Assembly (NCBI RefSeq): GCF_004341085.1
Contig: NZ_SLXW01000004.1
Location: forward strand, 62,001-126,000
DNA: 64,000 bases
Reading direction: 5' to 3'
DNA from: Sphingomonas sp. PP-CE-1G-424
GTDB lineage: Bacteria; Pseudomonadota; Alphaproteobacteria; Sphingomonadales; Sphingomonadaceae
Shown: piece by piece, positions 45,958 to 55,680 of the stretch
Layout: each line of letters begins with the position of its first letter
Numbering within the stretch: the stretch's first letter is position 1
Program-made: the position numbers and the translations under genes
Notes under the pieces: generated by a model
What the model was told of the DNA's origin: nothing
Databases searched by the model: none
The model's input: the letters and a program-made list of their open reading frames with translations, nothing else

Positions 45958-47033
45958 CGATTCTGCTCGACCTTCCCTCGACGCGCGAGGAATCGTGGCG
46001 CTGGGGTGATCCGGCGGCGATTGTGGCGGCGGCCGGACTGCCGCGCGGCGCCGCGCTGGACGCCGATGCGTGGTTTATGGACCTGCCGGGTGCGCGTGCG
46101 CTGTTCGTTGACGGCGTGCTGGATCAGGGTCGGAGCGATCTGCGCCACGTCACGATGACGGGGATTCACGGCGGCGAGCATGCGCTCGGTCGTCGTACAA
46201 CGGGCAACGGTTGGTCGATCCGGGTCGAGGCGGATGCCGGCGTTGAGCTTCTCCAGATCGTGCATATTGCGACGGGCGGCGAGAACCAGCTTCCGGCCCA
46301 GATCGTGCTCTCCGATGGCGCGAGCGCTTCCGTGATCGAGACGTATGTCGGCACGGGCTGGTCGAACCGGTCGACGCGGATGATGCTTGGCAAGAGTGCG
46401 AAACTGACGCGCGCAGTGCGGTTGCTTCAGACCGGTGGTTTCGTGTCGTTGCGCGACGAGGTTGAGATCGGTGCTGAGGCGAGCCTGATCGTGACGGTCC
46501 TCGGCGCAGGCGATGCCGGGACGCGGATCGATGGTGCGATCACCGTGACGGGCGACGACGCGTTTGCCGAATATGGCGGCGCGTTGCTGACGCGGAACGA
46601 CCAGCGGCAGGAGTGCGCGGTGTCGGTGCGGCATGCTGCGCTGAACGGGCAGAGCAAGCAGATCTGGCGTGCGGTCGCGGCGGACAAGTCGACGGCGAGC
46701 CTTGCGGCGCGGGTCGAGGTGGCGCGCGATGCGCAGAAGACCGACGGGGTGCAGTCGTTGCGCGGGTTGCTTTTGCAGCGCACCGCGACGGTCAACCTGA
46801 AGCCCGAGCTGGAGATCTTCGCGGACGACGTGAAGTGCGCACACGGCGCGACGGTCGGTGAACTCGACCAGCGCGCGCTGTTCTACATGCAGAGCCGCGG
46901 CATCCCGCATGCGAAGGCGCAGGCGCTGCTCACGCGGGCGTTCGTTGGCGATGCGTTCGTGCAGATTGCCGACGAGACGGTGCGCGAGGCATTCGTGGCG
47001 GACGCCGATGCGTGGCTGGAGCGGGCGTTGTGA
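45954..47033 (+). CDS. sufD: Fe-S cluster assembly protein SufD
   Basis: This 359-residue SufB/SufD-fold protein has the conserved KCAHGATVGELDQRALFYM motif near the C terminus, with PHAKAQALLTRAF after it. It pairs with SufB. Translation starts at a GTG overlapping the sufC stop. The N-terminal half is divergent, as is usual for SufD. Confidence 0.94.
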
Positions 47034-48244
47034 GTGTGATCGCCGACGTTCGTCCCCTGGATCGCCTGTCGGATTTTCCGGCGATCCCGGAGGGTTGGGC
47101 GTATCTCGATACCGCCGCGACTGCGCAGAAGCCGCAGGTCGTGGTCGACGCGATTACGCGTGCGTATGGCGAGACCTACGCGACGGTGCATCGCGGCGTG
47201 TACCAGCGTTCGGCGGATATGACGGTCGCGTATGAGGCTGCGCGCAAAGCCGTCGCGCGGTTCATCGGTGCGGGTTCGGCCGACGAGATCGTATTCGTGC
47301 GCGGTGCTACCGAGGCGATCAATCTTGTCGCGCAGTGCTGGGCCGGGACGCAGTTGAAGGCGGGCGATCGCATTCTGCTCTCCATGCTCGAGCATCACTC
47401 GAACATCGTGCCGTGGCAGATGGTCGCGGAAGCGCGCGGCGTCGCGATCGACGTGTTGCCGTTGACGCCAGACCACCGCATCGATCTCGACGCGATGGAG
47501 CGGATGATCACGCCGGCGCACAAGCTGGTCGCGCTGGGGCATGTCTCGAACGTGCTCGGCTCGGTGCTCGATGCCAAACGCGCTACCGAGATCGCGCATT
47601 CGGTTGGCGCGAAGATCCTGCTCGACGGCTGCCAGTCGGTGCCGCGGATTACGGTCGACGTTAAGGCGATCGGCTGCGATTTCTACGTGTTCTCGGGGCA
47701 CAAGCTGTACGGGCCGACCGGGATCGGCGTGCTGTGGGCCAAGCCGGAATTGCTCGACGCGATGCCGCCGTACCAGGGCGGCGGGTCGATGATCGACAAG
47801 GTGTCGTTTGCGAAGACCACTTACGCGCCGCCGCCGGGGCGGTTCGAGGCGGGGACGCCGCATATCGTCGGGGCGCTCGGGCTGCATGCCGCGATCGACT
47901 ATGTCGAGAGTATCGGGCTCGACGCGATCCACGCGCACGAGACGGCGCTGGTGACGGCGACGCGCGACGCGCTGTCGGGGATCAATTCGGTACGCCTCTA
48001 CGGCCCGGCGGACTCGGCGGGGATCGTGAGCTTCACGATCGAGGGGGTTCATCCGCACGACATCGGCACCATATTGGACGAAGAGCGCGTCGCGATCCGT
48101 GCCGGCCATCACTGCGCGCAGCCGTTGATGGAGGCGCTGGGCGTCGAGGCGACGGCACGCGCGAGCTTCGGCGTGTATAACGGGCCGGCGGACGTCGAGG
48201 CGCTGGTGCGCGGTATCGAGCGAGTAACGAGGATCTTCAAATGA
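47030..48244 (+). CDS. sufS: Cysteine desulfurase SufS
   Basis: This 404-residue PLP enzyme has the PLP lysine in SGHKLYGPTGIG and the active-site cysteine in AGHHCAQPLMEALG, as in type II desulfurases (SufS). It supplies sulfur for the cluster. The GTG start overlaps the sufD stop (GTGA); no SufE gene is in the operon, so the sulfur-acceptor partner must be elsewhere or be a SufU-like protein. The end overlaps the sufT-like gene by 4 bases. Confidence 0.95.
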   Translation: MSVIADVRPLDRLSDFPAIPEGWAYLDTAATAQKPQVVVDAITRAYGETYATVHRGVYQRSADMTVAYEAARKAVARFIGAGSADEIVFVRGATEAINLVAQCWAGTQLKAGDRILLSMLEHHSNIVPWQMVAEARGVAIDVLPLTPDHRIDLDAMERMITPAHKLVALGHVSNVLGSVLDAKRATEIAHSVGAKILLDGCQSVPRITVDVKAIGCDFYVFSGHKLYGPTGIGVLWAKPELLDAMPPYQGGGSMIDKVSFAKTTYAPPPGRFEAGTPHIVGALGLHAAIDYVESIGLDAIHAHETALVTATRDALSGINSVRLYGPADSAGIVSFTIEGVHPHDIGTILDEERVAIRAGHHCAQPLMEALGVEATARASFGVYNGPADVEALVRGIERVTRIFK

Positions 48245-48702
48245 GCGATCGGTTCGAGATCGAGGAAGTGGATGCCGTCGCATCGCCGCCCAAGGCGCGC
48301 GTCGTGATGGAGACGGACTCCGACGCGGAGCGGAAGCGTGATTATCTCGCAGGCTTCCTGGCGCAGAAGCCGCAGGTGGACTCGCCCGGCGAGCCCGGCG
48401 GCGCGGTGTACGATGCGATCATCGACGCGCTGAAGGAGATTTACGATCCCGAGATCCCGGTGAACATCTATGATCTGGGGCTGATCTACGGCGTCGAGGT
48501 GACCGATGACGGGCATGCGGTGGTGGCGATGACGCTGACGACGCCGAACTGCCCGGTCGCAGAGTCGATGCCGGCGGAGGTCGAGATGCGCGTCGGGTCG
48601 GTGCCGGGCGTCGGGTTCGCGGAAGTGAATCTGGTTTGGGATCCGCCTTGGGATCCGCAGAAGATGTCGGACGAGGCTAAGTTAGAGCTGGGCATGCTCT
48701 AG
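48241..48702 (+). CDS. SUF-system DUF59 protein (SufT/MIP18-like)
   Basis: This 153-residue protein has an N-terminal extension of about 55 residues and then a MIP18/DUF59 domain: EIYDPEIPVNIYDLGLIY, MTLTTPNCPVAESMP (conserved Cys) and VNLVWDPPWDPQKM. Such proteins help deliver Fe-S clusters (SufT, PaaD, CIA2). Its ATG overlaps the sufS stop. Confidence 0.92.
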   Translation: MSDRFEIEEVDAVASPPKARVVMETDSDAERKRDYLAGFLAQKPQVDSPGEPGGAVYDAIIDALKEIYDPEIPVNIYDLGLIYGVEVTDDGHAVVAMTLTTPNCPVAESMPAEVEMRVGSVPGVGFAEVNLVWDPPWDPQKMSDEAKLELGML

Positions 48703-48709
48703 TTTCTAC

Positions 48710-48830
48710 TTCCCCTCCCGCAAGCGGGAGGGGGCAGGGGATGGGCACGCGCTCACCTCTCGAACGACGGTTATGAGTGGCTGGCCGGGAGCCCACCCCC
48801 GGCCCCTCCCGCACGCGGGAGGGGGGAAGG
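48710..48830. repeat. Inverted repeat, family F5
   Basis: The hairpins cccctcccgcaagcgggagg at the left and cccctcccgcacgcgggagg at the right flank a spacer, within the suf operon between the sufT-like gene and sufA. It ends about 10 bases before the sufA start. Confidence 0.8.
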
Positions 48831-48840
48831 AAGGACGATC

Positions 48841-49194
48841 ATGGCGACGACATTGCGAGCACGGCCGGCGGCGCTGAACCTCACCGAGACGGCGCATGCG
48901 CGGATCGCCGACCTTATGGCGCGGGCTCCGGAAGATGCGATCGGGGTGAAGCTGTCGACGCCCAAGCGTGGGTGTTCGGGGCTGGCCTATTCGGTGGATT
49001 ACGTCACCGAGGCCAAGCCTTTCGACGAACGGATCGACACGCCGGGGGGGACCTTGTTCGTCGATGGCGGGTCGATTTTGTACCTGATCGGGTCGACGAT
49101 GGACTGGGTCGAGGACGACTTCACCGCGGGGTTCGTGTTCCAGAATCCCAACGCCAAGGGCGCGTGCGGGTGCGGCGAGAGCTTTACCGTTTAA
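48841..49194 (+). CDS. sufA: A-type Fe-S carrier (SufA/IscA/ErpA family)
   Basis: This 117-residue HesB-domain protein has the three cluster cysteines: one in KRGCSGLAYSVDYV and two in ACGCGESF near the end. The N-terminal stretch before about residue 12 is less conserved. It receives or delivers 4Fe-4S clusters and closes the SUF operon. A repeat separates it from the previous gene. Confidence 0.93.
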   Translation: MATTLRARPAALNLTETAHARIADLMARAPEDAIGVKLSTPKRGCSGLAYSVDYVTEAKPFDERIDTPGGTLFVDGGSILYLIGSTMDWVEDDFTAGFVFQNPNAKGACGCGESFTV

Positions 49195-49211
49195 GTCCCA
49201 ACGTAAGGTAG

Positions 49212-49271
49212 CTTGTGTCCCCGCGAAGGCGGGGACCCAGACTGGGCTCCGGCTTTCGCGGGAGAACAAGG
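49212..49271. repeat. REP hairpin, family F1
   Basis: It contains cgcgaaggcggggaccca and the inverted arm ctttcgcgggaga, ending acaagg. It is followed 37 bases later by an F2 REPIN, the same composite order as at 37510-37701. Confidence 0.85.
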
Positions 49272-49308
49272 ACGAGCGGACTGCCGTTCGATCTCAGCTT
49301 CCCTTCTA

Positions 49309-49413
49309 CCACTCCGGCGAAGGCCGGGGCCCAGTTGGGAGACGCTGCTGACATAGCGCTGTGCATCGTCACAATGACCTTGCCAACTGGACCCCGGCCT
49401 CCGCCGGGGAGGA
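49309..49413. repeat. REPIN, family F2
   Basis: It has the left arm ctccggcgaaggccggggcc with cagttggg and a right arm caactggaccccggcctccg with gccgggga. The spacer between them is about 45 bases. Confidence 0.82.
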
Positions 49414-49502
49414 TATTTTCGCTGGGGTAGGTGGTTGGCCGCTGGCCTTGCCCCCCGGTCCCGTCCTGTGCCACTCCCCGCGCCAAAGAAGAGGGGATAT
49501 AC

Positions 49503-50894
49503 GTGGCAAGTCTGTTTCGCCGAAAAATCGTCACCGAGCAGCCGCCCGAGCATCAACTCGCGCGCACCTTGTCGTGGCCGCACCTCGTGGCGATGGGCGT
49601 TGGCGGGATCGTCGGCACCGGGATCCTGACGCTGATCGGCGTGGGGGCAGGGCTCGCCGGGCCGGCCGTGATCCTTTCGTTCGTCATCGCCGGCGGCATC
49701 TGTGCCTGCGCGGCGCTCGCCTATGCCGAGATGGCGACGATGATCCCCGCCTCGGGAAGCGCATATACCTACAGCTATGTCGTGCTCGGCGAGCTGATCG
49801 CCTGGGTGATCGGCTGGAGCCTCATCCTCGAATATTCGCTCGTCGTGTCGACCGTCGCGGTCGGCTGGTCGGGCTACGCGGCGCCGTTGTTGCGCGGTGC
49901 GTTCGGCTTCCCCGAGGCGCTGACGCTCAGCCCCGAGCTCGGCGGCATCCTCAACGTGCCGGCGATCTTCATCATCGCGGTCGTGGCGGGCGTGCTGTCG
50001 TTCGGCACGCGCGAGAGTGCGACGCTGAACGCGGTACTGGTCGGCGTGAAGATGATCGCGCTCGCCGTGTTCGTGTTCATCGCGCTGCACTATTTCAACA
50101 GCGCCAACCTGCACCCGTTCATTCCCTACGGCTTCCCCAAGGCGGTGCAGCCCGACGGTGCCGAGCGCGGCGTCATGGCGGCGGCGGCGATCATCTTCTT
50201 TGCTTTCTATGGCTTCGATGCGATCTCGACGGCGGCGGAGGAGACCAAGAACCCTGGCCGCGATCTCGCGATCGGGATCGTCGGGTCGATGGTCGCCTGC
50301 ATCGCGATCTACATCCTCGTCGCGGTCGCCGCCGTCGGCGCGCTGTCCTACACCAAGTTCGCCGGCAGCGCCGAGCCGCTCGCGCTGATCCTGCGCGAGA
50401 TCGGCCGGCCGGGGTTCGCAACCTTCCTCGGCGCCTCGGCCGTGATCGCGTTGCCAACGGTGCTGCTCGCGTTCCTGTTCGGCCAGAGTCGGATCTTCTT
50501 CACAATGGCGCGAGACGGCCTGCTCCCACTGAGCCTCGCCAAGGTCTCGCGGCGCGGCGCTCCCGTCCGCATCACCTGGATCACCGCGGCGATCGTTGCC
50601 GTCATCGCAGGCCTGTTACCGCTCGCAGAGATCGCCGCGCTCGCCAACGCGGGCACGCTCGCGGCGTTCGTCGCGGTCTGCGCCTGCATGCTCGTGATGC
50701 GCCGCCGTGCGCCCGATGCGATCCGAACGTTCCGCGCGCCGGCCGCAACTCTGGTCGGCACGATCGGCATCCTCGGCTGCCTGTACCTCTTCTTCAGCCT
50801 CCCCTCGAAGACGCAGCTGTATTTCGGGCTGTGGAACCTGCTCGGCCTCGCGATCTACTTCATCTACGCGCGGCCGAGGGCGCTCGCCAAGTGA
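49503..50894 (+). CDS. Amino acid permease (APC superfamily)
   Basis: This 463-residue transporter has about 12 helices and the APC-type N-terminal motif GVGGIVGTGILTLIGVGAG with the unwound helix 1 signature, then EMATMIPASGSAYTYSY and FFAFYGFDAISTAAEETKNP. The GTG start at 49503 follows gagggg. It likely imports a cationic or other amino acid; the substrate is not identifiable. It overlaps mtnP by 4 bases. Confidence 0.9.
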   Translation: MASLFRRKIVTEQPPEHQLARTLSWPHLVAMGVGGIVGTGILTLIGVGAGLAGPAVILSFVIAGGICACAALAYAEMATMIPASGSAYTYSYVVLGELIAWVIGWSLILEYSLVVSTVAVGWSGYAAPLLRGAFGFPEALTLSPELGGILNVPAIFIIAVVAGVLSFGTRESATLNAVLVGVKMIALAVFVFIALHYFNSANLHPFIPYGFPKAVQPDGAERGVMAAAAIIFFAFYGFDAISTAAEETKNPGRDLAIGIVGSMVACIAIYILVAVAAVGALSYTKFAGSAEPLALILREIGRPGFATFLGASAVIALPTVLLAFLFGQSRIFFTMARDGLLPLSLAKVSRRGAPVRITWITAAIVAVIAGLLPLAEIAALANAGTLAAFVAVCACMLVMRRRAPDAIRTFRAPAATLVGTIGILGCLYLFFSLPSKTQLYFGLWNLLGLAIYFIYARPRALAK

Positions 50895-51760
50895 CCGGCT
50901 GGACGATCGGCATCATCGGCGGGTCGGGGCTGTACGCGGTCGACGGCATCGAGGACGGCCGCTGGCAGACGGTCGAGACGCCGTGGGGCGAGCCATCGGA
51001 CGCGATCTACACCGGCCGCGTCGGGCATGTCGGCGTCGCATTCCTGCCAAGGCACGGCCGAGGCCACCGCATCTCTCCCTCCGAGCTTAACGCGCGGGCG
51101 AACATCGATGCGCTGAAGCGGCTCGGGGCGACCGATATTCTTGCCGTGTCGTCGGTCGGCTCGCTCGTCGAGCAGCGCCCGCCCGGCAGCTTCACCGTCG
51201 TCGATCAGTTCGTCGACCGCACCAAGGGGCGCCCCTCGAGCTTCTTCGGCACCGGCCTCGTCGCGCACGTCTCGATGGCCGACCCGGTCTGCCCCCGCCT
51301 GTCGCGCTATGCCGCCGACGCCGCGCGCGAGGCAGACGCGCAGGTCGACGACCGCGGAACCTATCTCGCGATGGAAGGCCCGCAATTCTCGACGCGCGCG
51401 GAAAGCCGGCTTTACCGGCAATGGGGCTGCGACGTCATCGGCATGACCGCGATGCCCGAGGCGAAACTCGCGCGCGAGGCGGAGCTGCCCTACGCGCTGG
51501 TCGGCATGGTGACGGATTACGATTGCTGGCGGGAGGATGAGGCGGGCGTCGACGTCGCGCAGGTGATCGCGCAACTCGGCGCGAATGCGGCCAAGGCCCG
51601 CGCGATGGTGATGGCGCTCCTCCGCGCGTTACCGGCGGAGCGTTCGGCATCGCCGATCGATACCTGCCTCGACAGCGCGATTATCACCGCCCGCGACGCG
51701 CGCGATCCGGCTCTGGTTGCGAAGCTCGCCGCGGTCGCCGGCCGGGCCTTGCGCGGTTAG
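50891..51760 (+). CDS. mtnP: S-methyl-5'-thioadenosine phosphorylase
   Basis: This 289-residue phosphorylase has the family motifs IGIIGGSGLY, FLPRHGRGHRISPSELN, AVSSVGSL, YLAMEGPQFSTRAESR and GMTAMPEAKLAREAEL. It cleaves MTA to adenine and methylthioribose-1-phosphate in methionine salvage. The GTG start overlaps the permease stop (GTGA), so expression is coupled; other mtn genes are not in the window. Adenine salvage alone is a possible role. Confidence 0.94.
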   Translation: MTGWTIGIIGGSGLYAVDGIEDGRWQTVETPWGEPSDAIYTGRVGHVGVAFLPRHGRGHRISPSELNARANIDALKRLGATDILAVSSVGSLVEQRPPGSFTVVDQFVDRTKGRPSSFFGTGLVAHVSMADPVCPRLSRYAADAAREADAQVDDRGTYLAMEGPQFSTRAESRLYRQWGCDVIGMTAMPEAKLAREAELPYALVGMVTDYDCWREDEAGVDVAQVIAQLGANAAKARAMVMALLRALPAERSASPIDTCLDSAIITARDARDPALVAKLAAVAGRALRG

Positions 51761-51866
51761 CGCGGAGGCTCGGTCGAGATATCCTCCCTCTCGAGGGGGA
51801 GGGTGGTTCAGCCTAGAACGGCGGGGCGACATGCTGGCCATGTCGCCCCGAGCGTCGGTTCGAGCG

Positions 51867-52136
51867 TTACTTCTCGACGATCGTCGCAACCGTCCTCGTG
51901 TCGCCGATCGCCGCCTTCGGCATGTCGAGCCCGTCGGCGCTCCACTGCGTCGCGGTCTTGCACGTCTTGCGCTGAAGATGGCTGCCGGTGACGGCCGGAT
52001 CGGTCACGCAGTATTTTTGCGTCTTCGCGTCGTATTTCAGTTCGGTCGTCGGTTGCGATCCACCGGCAGCAAGAACTGGTGCGGCGGAGACGAGCGCGGT
52101 GGCGACGATCAGGCTCTTGAAGATGAACGATGACAT
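51867..52136 (-). CDS. Small secreted protein of unknown function
   Basis: This 89-residue protein has a clear signal peptide (FKSLIVATALVSAAPVLAA), then a small domain with KYDAKTQKYCVTDPAVTGS and a second cysteine in QRKTCKTATQWSADG, which could form a disulfide in the periplasm. No family is recognised with confidence. Similar short exported proteins are common in sphingomonads. It has no operon partner. Confidence 0.72.
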   Translation of the reverse strand: MSSFIFKSLIVATALVSAAPVLAAGGSQPTTELKYDAKTQKYCVTDPAVTGSHLQRKTCKTATQWSADGLDMPKAAIGDTRTVATIVEK

Positions 52137-52345
52137 GAGGGCGTCCTTCGGATTGTTGGCGTTGCAATCTGATCGGATTGCCTGATCACCAATGCACCGA
52201 GTGTGCCAGTTTGTTAGTACAGCGACACGCTACCTTCAACGCACTCACAAAGCGTCATAAATTGTCGAATTTCTTCCAGGGCAGCTAGCATTGCGCACCG
52301 AACGCAGCACCATGATCTGGCGCGTGATACGGGAGGTTGGTGCGT

Positions 52346-52873
52346 TTACCGCTCCAGCAGCCGCGGCATCAGCTCGACGAAGTTGCAGGGCCGGTGGCGG
52401 CTGTCGAGCTGGTCGCGGAGAATGCCGTCCCAGCCGTCCTTCACCGCACCGGTCGAGCCCGGCAACGCGAAGATATAGGTGCCATGCGATACGCAGGCGC
52501 ACGCGCGCGACTGGACGGTCGAGGTGCCGATCGTCTGGTAGCTGAGCATCCGGAAGAGTTCGCCGAACCCCGGGATCATCTTCTCCGCGACCTGCTCGAC
52601 CGCCTCCGGGGTCACGTCGCGCCCGGTGACGCCGGTGCCGCCGGTGGTGATGATGCAGTCGATCTCCGGATCGCCGATCCACGCATGCAGGCGCGACACG
52701 ATCGTCTCGATGTCGTCCTTCTCGATCCGGCGGTCGGCGAGGACGTGGCCCGCCTCGGTCAGCCGCGCGACCAAAGTGTCACCCGAGCGGTCCTCGGCAA
52801 GGCCCCGCGTGTCCGACACGGTCAGCACGGCAATCCGCACCGGCAGGAAAATCCGGCTTTCATCGATCGGCAT
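52346..52873 (-). CDS. moaB: Molybdenum cofactor biosynthesis protein B
   Basis: This 175-residue MoCF-fold protein has [35 protein letters not shown] and [14 protein letters not shown]. MoaB/MogA proteins adenylylate molybdopterin. The start at 52873 is 6 bases after the transglycosylase stop; upstream frame extension is not supported. No other moa genes are in the window. Confidence 0.92.
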   Translation of the reverse strand: MPIDESRIFLPVRIAVLTVSDTRGLAEDRSGDTLVARLTEAGHVLADRRIEKDDIETIVSRLHAWIGDPEIDCIITTGGTGVTGRDVTPEAVEQVAEKMIPGFGELFRMLSYQTIGTSTVQSRACACVSHGTYIFALPGSTGAVKDGWDGILRDQLDSRHRPCNFVELMPRLLER

Positions 52874-52878
52874 GAAAC

Positions 52879-54765
52879 TCAGTCCGCGCGCGTGACAGTG
52901 GTGGAGCGTGGCCCGACGCTGGCATTGACGGCGACGGTCGCGTTCAAGGGCGCCGTGCTGGCCTGGTATTGCGTGTACGGCTTGGCCGCCATCCGCACCG
53001 CGGTCGCACCCGGCAGGCCGGGGAAGCGCGGCCACATGCCCTGCGCCAGGGCATTACGGCTGACCGACGCCTTCTTGCCGCCCTGCGCTTCGTACATCCA
53101 GTAATTGCGCAGCACGGTGGTCACATACCCGCGCGTTTCCCAATACGGGATGCTCTCGATATACATCAGCGGATCGCCGTTATCGTGGACGATCGCATTC
53201 CAGTCGCCGACCGGGCGCGGGCCGGCGTTATACGCCGCGATCACCTTCGGCAGCAGCCCGCCGGTGACGCCCGCCATGTCGCGCAGCCGCTCGAGATGAC
53301 GCTGGCCGACATCCATGTTGGTGCTCGGCTTGGTCAGCGCCTTCACGTCGATCGAGGTGCCACGCTCGCGCGCGAAATCGGTCGCGGCGGCGGGCATGAT
53401 CTGCATCAGGCCGTACGCGCCGGCCGGGCTCTTCACGGTGTTGCGGAACCGCGACTCCTCGAGCGTGTGTGCATAGACCAGCGCCTTGTCGATGTGCCAG
53501 CCGCTATCGGGCGTCCAGTTCGGCGTCGGATAGCGCGCCTCGGCGGTCGACGTGACCCCCTGCGGGCAATTGTGCGCGAGCCAGACGGTCGTAGCGGGCA
53601 GGCTCAGCGCTTCCGCCACCCGGACCAGGTTGGCAAACTCGCGCGGATCGCCGATCTTCGCCTGCTGGCGGATGACGGTATCGGCCAGGTCGGTCTCGCC
53701 GACCTCGACCAGTGCCGCTGCGACACGAACGTTCGGACGCTTGCCGACGACCTTCCAGTCGCTGGCCACGAGCCCGCCGACCGACGTGCCCTTGTCCTTC
53801 ATCGCGAGCTGCTGGCGCGCAAGCTGGCCGTAGAAGCTCTCGCCGAACTGCGCCGCCGCCTTCAGCCGGCCCTCGATCTTGTCGGGGCGCGAGCACACCA
53901 TGTCCGCACGCGACGCCCAGTATAGAGCGGCGGCGCGCATATCGACGTCGCCGGCCCGTGCCGCGACACCCTCGAATCCGGTCTCGGCATTCGCGCAGTC
54001 ATTCTGCCGCCACGCCGACAGCGCGCCGACCCAGCGGCCCTGGACGGCCCAGTCGCCGACGCCGTCCTGTGCCTTCGCCGCCATCACGCGCGCGTTCACG
54101 TCGTCGCCCTGGAGGAAATAGATCCACGCGATCTTCTGCTGCCACTCGGTCAGCGCCTCTGGGGTGAGCCCCGGCGTGCTTTCCAGCAGCGACTGCGCCT
54201 CACGACCCATGTCCGCCTTGACGTAGGGCTGCATCTTCATCGCGAGATCGGCGGCGATCATGTCGCCCTGCAGGCTTTTGGCGCGGACCCGACGCGGCGC
54301 GCCATCCTGCCAGATCAACCGCTGCGCTACGGGCAGGGGCGGCAAACCGACCGCGCCGCGCGTCGTCGCAAGGCGCGAGATCTGCGCGGCTTCGGGCAGT
54401 TCGGGTGCTTCGTTGAGCAGCGCGACCAGCGGCTCCATCTCGACGCGTGGCGAGCCCTTCGCCGTGTACATCTCGGCGCGCGCGATCGCATGCAGCGGGC
54501 CGGGCTTCATCGTGTCGAGCCCGATCTGCGCGTCGGTCCACTTGCCGTCGCGGATCGCCGCGAACACCGTCTTGTAGGCCTCGCGCTGGCTGGCATCGAG
54601 CTGGTCGGGGATCTGCTCCAGCGTCGGCGCCCCGACCAGCTTGGTCGTCCCGAGCCGCGCATCGCCGGCAGGCTCGCCCGCGGCGGTCGCCGCCAAGGCC
54701 GGGAGGGGGAGGGCGCTGAGGCCCAGGGCGATAGCCGCCCAGGAAACCGATCGGATCCGAATCAT
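52879..54765 (-). CDS. slt: Soluble lytic murein transglycosylase
   Basis: This 628-residue exported protein has a signal peptide ([18 protein letters not shown]), a long alpha-helical superhelical domain and a C-terminal SLT domain. The catalytic glutamate is in [19 protein letters not shown], followed by [13 protein letters not shown] and [12 protein letters not shown]. It cleaves peptidoglycan with formation of 1,6-anhydromuropeptides. Its start overlaps the UDG stop by 4 bases, and moaB follows after 5 bases. Confidence 0.94.
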   Translation of the reverse strand: MIRIRSVSWAAIALGLSALPLPALAATAAGEPAGDARLGTTKLVGAPTLEQIPDQLDASQREAYKTVFAAIRDGKWTDAQIGLDTMKPGPLHAIARAEMYTAKGSPRVEMEPLVALLNEAPELPEAAQISRLATTRGAVGLPPLPVAQRLIWQDGAPRRVRAKSLQGDMIAADLAMKMQPYVKADMGREAQSLLESTPGLTPEALTEWQQKIAWIYFLQGDDVNARVMAAKAQDGVGDWAVQGRWVGALSAWRQNDCANAETGFEGVAARAGDVDMRAAALYWASRADMVCSRPDKIEGRLKAAAQFGESFYGQLARQQLAMKDKGTSVGGLVASDWKVVGKRPNVRVAAALVEVGETDLADTVIRQQAKIGDPREFANLVRVAEALSLPATTVWLAHNCPQGVTSTAEARYPTPNWTPDSGWHIDKALVYAHTLEESRFRNTVKSPAGAYGLMQIMPAAATDFARERGTSIDVKALTKPSTNMDVGQRHLERLRDMAGVTGGLLPKVIAAYNAGPRPVGDWNAIVHDNGDPLMYIESIPYWETRGYVTTVLRNYWMYEAQGGKKASVSRNALAQGMWPRFPGLPGATAVRMAAKPYTQYQASTAPLNATVAVNASVGPRSTTVTRAD

Positions 54766-55544
54766 CTCACACCCTCTTGCGACGTCAGTCCGCGCATCAG
54801 CATCTGCAAATCCTTCCAGGCCTCGGCCTTGGCCGCGGGCTTCTCGATCAGAAACCGCGGGTGAAAGCTCGCGACCACGCCGGTTTCGTCGGATGCTTCG
54901 CCAGACGCCGAACCGGACTCCGTTTCTCCGATCTTATGGTTAAACTCGTGTAAACGCCCGCGCGCCGCCTGTAATTCCGTCCCGAGGATCGCACGGCTCG
55001 CCGCATTGCCCAGCAACAGCAACCGCTTGGGCGCAACCAACCCGATGTGATGCTTGGCGATTTCCGACAGCCGCGCCTCGACCTCGCTCTGGATCCGCCC
55101 CGCCGTCGGCCGCTTTGCGCAGACCGCCGCGAGATGCACTTCGTCGCGCGTAAGCCCGATCGCCGCGAGCATCTTGTCGAGCAGCCGTCCCGACGCACCA
55201 CTCAGCAACGCACCCGCATCGCCGTCGTCTCGGTCGGGGCAATCGACAAGCACCATGACCGTAGCGTCAGCGGGACCAACCGCGGCCAGCGAAACCCCGC
55301 TCCAGTCCGCCTCGGGAACCTCCGCGCTGCTCCGCCAGGCCAGGAAATCGGCTAGCAAAAGCGGCATGGTGGACGGTGCCACGACCGGCGCAACCGGCGT
55401 CGCGGCATGTACGACCAGTGGCTCAGGTGCCGCAAACCAGTCGCGCGGGACATCGTCGACCAGCGTGTCGACGCCAGCCTCGTGCCACCAGTCAAGCGCA
55501 CTCGCCGCGGCGTTTCGCCAGTCGATGGTTTGGTCCGCCCCCAC
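54762..55544 (-). CDS. Uracil-DNA glycosylase superfamily protein lacking cluster cysteines
   Basis: This 260-residue protein aligns with family-4-like uracil-DNA glycosylases: GRLLDKMLAAIGL follows the motif position of GPAPG-like family-4 enzymes, then APKRLLLLGNAASRAILG and SFHPRFLI near the C terminus, the latter holding the active-site histidine. Only two cysteines, in VDCPDRDD and AAVCAKRP, are present, so the four-cysteine 4Fe-4S cluster of family 4 is missing. The usual GEAPG catalytic loop is replaced by DCPDRD. It may be a diverged glycosylase. It heads the slt-moaB operon. Confidence 0.78.
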   Translation of the reverse strand: MGADQTIDWRNAAASALDWWHEAGVDTLVDDVPRDWFAAPEPLVVHAATPVAPVVAPSTMPLLLADFLAWRSSAEVPEADWSGVSLAAVGPADATVMVLVDCPDRDDGDAGALLSGASGRLLDKMLAAIGLTRDEVHLAAVCAKRPTAGRIQSEVEARLSEIAKHHIGLVAPKRLLLLGNAASRAILGTELQAARGRLHEFNHKIGETESGSASGEASDETGVVASFHPRFLIEKPAAKAEAWKDLQMLMRGLTSQEGVR

Positions 55545-55680
55545 AGGGTAACCTATGCTGCACGGTTGACGTGGCGGTCAACTCGCGCAATCGCCATATT
55601 GGACAAGATGGTGCCGGCCCGAGCCCGAACGAAGGGTGGGGCGCAAAGCTGAGGCAAAAGGGGACATCCCCCGGGAGACG

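Larger units (their letters stand above)
49195..49502. other. 308-base gap filled by REP repeats
   Basis: The gap contains a family F1 hairpin (49212-49271) and a family F2 REPIN (49309-49413), and then about 80 bases before the permease start without a clear promoter motif. No gene was seen. Confidence 0.6.

Noticed and set aside
49361..51760. A 799-codon frame spanning the permease and mtnP, resembling a fusion protein
   Set aside because: The first two thirds are an out-of-frame reading of the permease gene; only the mtnP part from 50891 is real.
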